NCBI GenBank assembly: GCA_029851415.1
Contig: CM056742.1
Coordinates: 151,967,121-152,031,120, forward strand
DNA from: Eretmocerus hayati
Taxonomy: Eukaryota; Arthropoda; Insecta; Hymenoptera; Aphelinidae
Direction: 5' to 3'
Length of the DNA stretch: 64,000 bases
A program made the translations under genes and the position numbers. The notes under the pieces were generated by a model, which saw only the letters and a program-made list of their open reading frames with translations, did not search any database and was not told where the DNA came from. Shown here in pieces: positions 59,383-64,000 of this stretch (within the stretch, counting starts at the first letter, position 1; each line of letters begins with the position of its first letter).

Positions 59383-59697
59383 ACAAGGGGGACCCACGAA
59401 GTGCGGGTCACCAAAGCTCATCAGACTTTTTTCACAGTCTTGTACCACTTAGAATATGAAGAATCCAGAGTAACTCTGTCAAATGGGCCCTCTGTGCGAA
59501 GTTACAGCCTATGACATCAGCATTGTCCATATAGGCCCAAGTTGAAAAGTGATATTACACTGACAATGCTAACATTTTTACTTGTAGCTCTGAACAGGGA
59601 GCCCATTTGACGGAGTTGCTCTGGGATTCTTCGTATTCTAGGCGGTACGAGACTGTGAACAAAGTTTGGTGACCCGCACTTCGTGGGTCCCCCTTGT
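59383..59697. mobile_element. 315-bp MITE, ACAAGGGGGACCC ends (intact copy)
   Basis: Perfect outer inverted repeats ACAAGGGGGACCCACGAAGT and ACTTCGTGGGTCCCCCTTGT; the inner arms (GGTCACCAAA, CACAGTCT, AGAATATGAAGAATCC) also pair. It is the uninterrupted counterpart of 2646-3984 and defines where that copy was invaded. Confidence 0.88.
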
Positions 59698-60436
59698 CAG
59701 TGGCTGTCGATGGTTATGAACGCGAATCAGATCTGTTTATGGAGATTTTCGTGTATTGGTACGTGAATTGGTTTATTGTGTAATATTCAACAGATGAAAA
59801 TGTCTATTAGGAAGCATTTGTACCAACATGATTCACAATCACATTCAACATGATCTGGTTAATTTTGAGTGTTAATCATTCAATCACCGAATTCATTCCA
59901 CGAATACGTAGGGATTAAGACTCGTGAATAAATTGAACTGAATTTAGATGATTCAACTTTTTAATATGCTTCAAACCCATCAAAACCGTGGAAAAATTGA
60001 GTATGTATGAAGATCCAATTCGTGCATGCAAAATTTCAACGCAAATATTCTATACGTTGGGCCTTGGTTCTGCAGGTTTCAGAATGTCCGAAGTCGCCTG
60101 GGAAAAATGTAATATTGGCTTCCATTGGTTTTATTTCTCCTAGGTATTTCACCATTTGATTTACTAGATTGTGCTTGGAGTGACATTTTTCTCGCATACT
60201 TTGCTCTTATACGAGGGCTTAGAATCCCTTCTAGATTTGAATATGTAAAACAGTAAAACCGCTCATCATCGAAGAAAACACAGCAAAATCAAAAGTTCGT
60301 TGCTACCATTTATATTCCTAAAGAAGTTTCTGATGAATTGAAACAAGGATTAGTACTATTTGATTAATGCGCGTAAACGCTAGAACATTTTAATGGATTT
60401 CAAATAACGGAATTGTAATATTCATATTCAAAAAGA
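59698..60436. other. Gene-free stretch
   Basis: AT-rich; nothing recognised. Confidence 0.4.
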
Positions 60437-60482
60437 GTTATTATATATGCAAAGTTCCAAACCGACCGGGCCCGGTGTCACA

Positions 60483-60920
60483 ATAGTATTTTGTGCGAGA
60501 AGGGCAATTTCCGCACAAAGTTGCCAAGCAAGTGCGGGAAGTTCCAAGGTGTGCGTGAATGTTACTTCTCGCGCATGTTGGCAACGTTTGCTGAAACTTC
60601 TCGCACGTGTTGCGTGTACTATTCTGTTGCGACTGTGCGCGAAGTTGTAAAAAAAAGATGCACCATTGATGTCCAAGCAAGATTCTTTCAAGACAGAGTT
60701 TCGTAAGAAGGCCGAATCGAGAGAGAGAGAGATGATGTGACATCATATTTTGAAACTGTGCGCGAATGAAAGTCCATCGGAGCGAGTTGTTATATTCACT
60801 CAGGCACTTTGTACCTGTGCGCGATTGGAAAATTATCTTGACAAGAAGTGTTTTCCGCATTATTTCTCGCGTTGTAAATAATGAAGAGAAGTTGCATTTT
60901 TTACAACTTTACGCACACAG
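60483..60920. repeat. Cluster of GYGCGMGAA motifs
   Basis: GTGCGAGAAG, GTGCGGGAAG, GTGCGTGAAT, TGCGCGAAGTTGT, TGCGCGAATG and TGTGCGCGATTGG recur on the plus strand. Complementary TTCTCGCGC, TTCTCGCACG and TTTCTCGCG occur on the same stretch. CpG-rich against an AT-rich surrounding. No reading frame fits a gene. Confidence 0.5.
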
Positions 60921-60960
60921 TAGCAAAAAAATATTCTTTAGTTTCTCGTTAGCACGAACA

Positions 60961-63632
60961 AAATGAATTAGAAAATCAGCATCGCATTAAGAATTGAAAA
61001 GAAAACATTTGGTTAATACACATTTATTATTTTTTTCCGGAGAATTTGTGACATTCGATTGGCAGGATGTAGAATGCAGTGTGGGTACTGACTTTTTGCA
61101 TCTACAGAATCTAGTTGAGTTGGGTCGAACTAATACTAAATAAAACAGTCTCATATGCTGGAAAATTTTTTATTTTTCTTATCTCAAAGTAACATGTGAA
61201 TAATCTTACAGGAACTCTTGTCAAGCTCCTTGAACATAAGATTGACGAATGTCGTTCCCGAATCGCCCCCTACAAAATTTGTGTTTTTCCATGTCATCTT
61301 GTGGTTTTTGATTTTTTAACACCATATAAGATAAAATTCACCAAAAATTGGAGTTTCTTTCATTAGCGATTCTCACGAGTCTCATTTTAACAATTTTTTT
61401 AATCAAATTTCATATGAGTGGCTGACGAGACATTGTGATAATTGAGGCTCTGAGAATATAGAGAAGTTGGAAAATAATCAAGTTGAACAAATCAAAAGCC
61501 AATTGGCTAATTTGAGAACTTTTGTTGAACATAATACATCACACTACACATAATCTTTGGAAAATAATGATTGTTCTTACTGTGATGTTTGAAAGATTCA
61601 CTCGTCTATTTCAGGCTCAATAACATTTGAGATCGGGCCTTGCTTATATGAAAAACGTGCCCGAGCAAAAACAAGAAACGTTGACAGATTTGATCAGGAA
61701 ATGAGAGTCGCATTTTCAATAACTTCACGGTTCAGGAAGTGTATTACAATTATTGAGACGAGTTGAGACTACAATGACCTTGGATAGTACTTTCCTTGCA
61801 ATTTTTGCACATAAGCCTTCAAGTAATGGAAGATTTTCGGGTATTACTTGTTGTGAGTGCAAATCCTGTCCTTCTCCTCAGCAAAATTGTTGCAATCGTC
61901 AGAAAAGAAGAGGATTTCTGACTTATAACTAAATGATCTCGATGAAAATTTTCGAACACTCTGAATAATGTTAATCATTATTATGGTATATCATCTTTAC
62001 TCGTTTTGCGAAGTTTGAAATTGTGAAATTTGCGAATAATATAAGAAAGACATAATGAAAATCAAATACACTCAAATGATCCTGTTGATCTCTGTTTGAA
62101 TCTTCAATTGATTCTTGGAACGGTACGACCTATTTTGGATTTTAAGCTTCCGTAAAATTGCAAAATTATGGAACACCCATTTGAGAAATGTTTCATTCAG
62201 TTATATTTACGAGTGCTTAGGCTACTAACTAGGTAGTTGAATCAATATCATGTAAAACATTTTGGGAATATTTTTAGGCATCCAATTCTTGTATGAGGAT
62301 ATAACATGGGATATAATTGAGTACTAATAGTCCCGACTAATACCAAAATAGTGTATTAACAAATTTTTTTGTCGGAATGAACGTAATCTCGATATAGAAA
62401 ATTCATCAAGTTGGAACGTTTAAAAGAGAAATAAAAATGTTATCAGATACGTGATACAAATATAAATATATTTCTATTATCAGTTTCTGAGCAGAGAAAT
62501 TCACGACTATACTTGAAATATCTTACATTTAATTCGCTGTTGCTTTATTTGTCATTGACTTGTTGGTTTTATGGTGTGTTTATTTATATTATATATAACA
62601 ATGGTACTGTTAGCTACACCTCGATAAAAGCCATAAAAGCTTAATTTTTGCTGAATATGACTTATGTCTCGAAAATATATTTTGGAATTTATAGTACTCT
62701 GACCCGGTGTTAGGACTGATTCCTTTTCATCAGAACTATGTTTGATTTCAAAGCATAATCTTCACACTCTACAATACTGTTCGGTACATCAGATTGAATC
62801 GTAGTCAAAATTGTTGAACGTTCGGGGGACCGAAAAATTGCTTAACCCAAGTGGTTTTCTTCTAATTCTGTCGTTTAGCAATCCTTAATTTAGCATTTTT
62901 ATGATTCTTGAGTGGTAAGACAGCTCACTAATATGACATATGAGCCTATATATTGCACGAAGACTAGATGGAAACTTTGAAATTCCGGAACTTACAACTT
63001 TGAAGAATCATGAAGAAATTTCCTTTTATCAATAGATATGTTGCATTACATATAATAGTAAGTACATGAAAGGTCTCTGAACTAGAAGCTATTTATATCT
63101 AGCGAAAATCTCACATTAGGAATATACTTCATAAAAAAATAATGCGTTTCCACCGCATTGATCAAATATATCATAGCTATTTCATTTGCTTTATGTCAAT
63201 CACGACCGTGATTTCAATTATATTCATACTCTTTCGCAATGTTGATTCGAATATTAGGGCTGCCAATTTTAGATTTACCCTTTGAAACGCTATTGGCTAT
63301 GAGCACGTCTTGTAGGAAGCATCAATCCTGTTCGATTCTTATGAGCTGTTTTAAAATAAAGTGATGGGTATTTCTTTCTTTTGGCAAACCGATGATATTT
63401 TAGACGATTAAAAGTATGTACTGTAAGCTATCAAGGTTTCAAAGGTGATTTTGATGCGATATTTTGCACTCTTATTGTTTCTTCTTCGTATAGAGATAGC
63501 GAAAGCAAAACCAATTTTTGTATCCAATATAATTACACCGAAGTTAGGACTAGTCAAAATTCAAAGTTGAGATTAAATCTGTTCGGGAACCGTTTTCCCT
63601 GTAGTGTTTACAGTTTGAGATTTACAGTATGT
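60961..63632. other. Gene-free AT-rich stretch
   Basis: About 2.7 kb without a recognisable exon, RNA gene or well-defined repeat. Confidence 0.4.
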
Positions 63633-64000
63633 TTACGCTATACCGGTAGCAATTTCATCGCTATTATCACTTGTAGCAGCGGTAATAGTTTCTACACCCT
63701 TTTTACCATATTGCAACGATCTCCCAACCGATTCCGTACCGATCCCCACATCTGTCATCTCTTCATCATCTTCAACTGACATTTCTCTTACACAGTAACA
63801 AAACAGTCTTAAATGAAAATCCGGTACACAAGCTGACTGCTTACCATAAGCATTGAGCCTTGAAACTGGTCCCACCAACTCAACCACTTTTTTATTACCA
63901 CTATGGAAACTATTACTTCGATTATTATTGTCTAATGGATGCCTTGAGTATCGCATGGAAGCTTCAATCAAAGCACCCCCAGGTTTTGTTTGCACTGTCA
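63633..64000 (-). CDS. 3' end of an unidentified minus-strand gene (partial)
   Basis: I do not recognise this gene; it runs off the window's right edge. Proposed last two exons: 63845 to beyond 64000, and 63633-63784. The donor GCTTATG|GTAAGC is strong; the acceptor TAAGAG|AA keeps phase 1. The visible peptide includes QTKPGGALIEASMRYSRHP, KKVVELVGPVSRLNAY, then EMSVEDDEEMTDVGIGTES and a Thr/Asp-rich end GVETITAATSDNSDEIATGI. The acidic, Ser/Thr-rich C-terminus looks disordered. The 60-bp intron is also open in frame (no stop), so it could be retained. Confidence 0.5.
   Translation of the reverse strand, partial: TVQTKPGGALIEASMRYSRHPLDNNNRSNSFHSGNKKVVELVGPVSRLNAYGKQSACVPDFHLRLFCYCVREMSVEDDEEMTDVGIGTESVGRSLQYGKKGVETITAATSDNSDEIATGIA

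Overview
The window is nuclear DNA of an insect. It has spliced genes with GT-AG introns, AATAAA/ATTAAA signals, insect-type core promoters (TATA box with a CAGT initiator; polypyrimidine initiator at a ribosomal protein gene) and abundant AT-rich non-coding sequence full of transposon-derived inverted repeats. The order cannot be fixed from the sequence alone; Hymenoptera is a guess. Exon structures below were built by eye, and every junction in the main models was checked for reading phase.

Layout. 1-9.6 kb: nested inverted-repeat elements, then a Bar-like homeobox gene (two exons) whose first coding exon starts 70 bp after a composite transposon, then gene-poor DNA. 9.6-10.1 kb: a candidate two-exon gene for a small secreted peptide with its own TATA promoter, lying between two long palindromes. 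12.5-20.2 kb: RpL3 (minus) and ZGPAT (plus) diverge from a ~540-bp shared intergenic region. 21.6-30.3 kb: an unrecognised nine-exon coiled-coil gene (668 aa). 30.4-36.1 kb: a 5.6-kb hAT-type non-autonomous element with very long inverted arms, an 8-bp target duplication and at least two other elements nested inside. 36.9-43.2 kb: a 6.3-kb LTR retroelement without recognisable gag-pol, ending 52 bp before the start codon of the next gene. 43.2-46.4 kb: ZNHIT6/BCD1 (plus) and Sec22 (minus), convergent. 47.1-49.3 kb: an old repeat interrupted by a 1.24-kb near-perfect palindrome packed with CACGTG sites. 52.1-55.8 kb: an unrecognised four-exon coiled-coil gene (218 aa). 57.2-58.9 kb: the ER co-chaperone DNAJB11. 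63.6-64 kb: the 3' end of an unidentified minus-strand gene.

The genes do not form one pathway. RpL3 (ribosome), ZNHIT6 (box C/D snoRNP assembly) and ZGPAT (RNA-linked G-patch/zinc-finger protein) are housekeeping. Sec22 and DNAJB11 serve the ER and early secretory route. The most unusual material is the mobile DNA: repeated insertion of long foldback elements at TA dinucleotides, a hAT element whose arms carry a tRNA-like pol III module and a ~75-bp repeat array, and a coding-free LTR element with intact priming sites sitting on a gene's 5' end.
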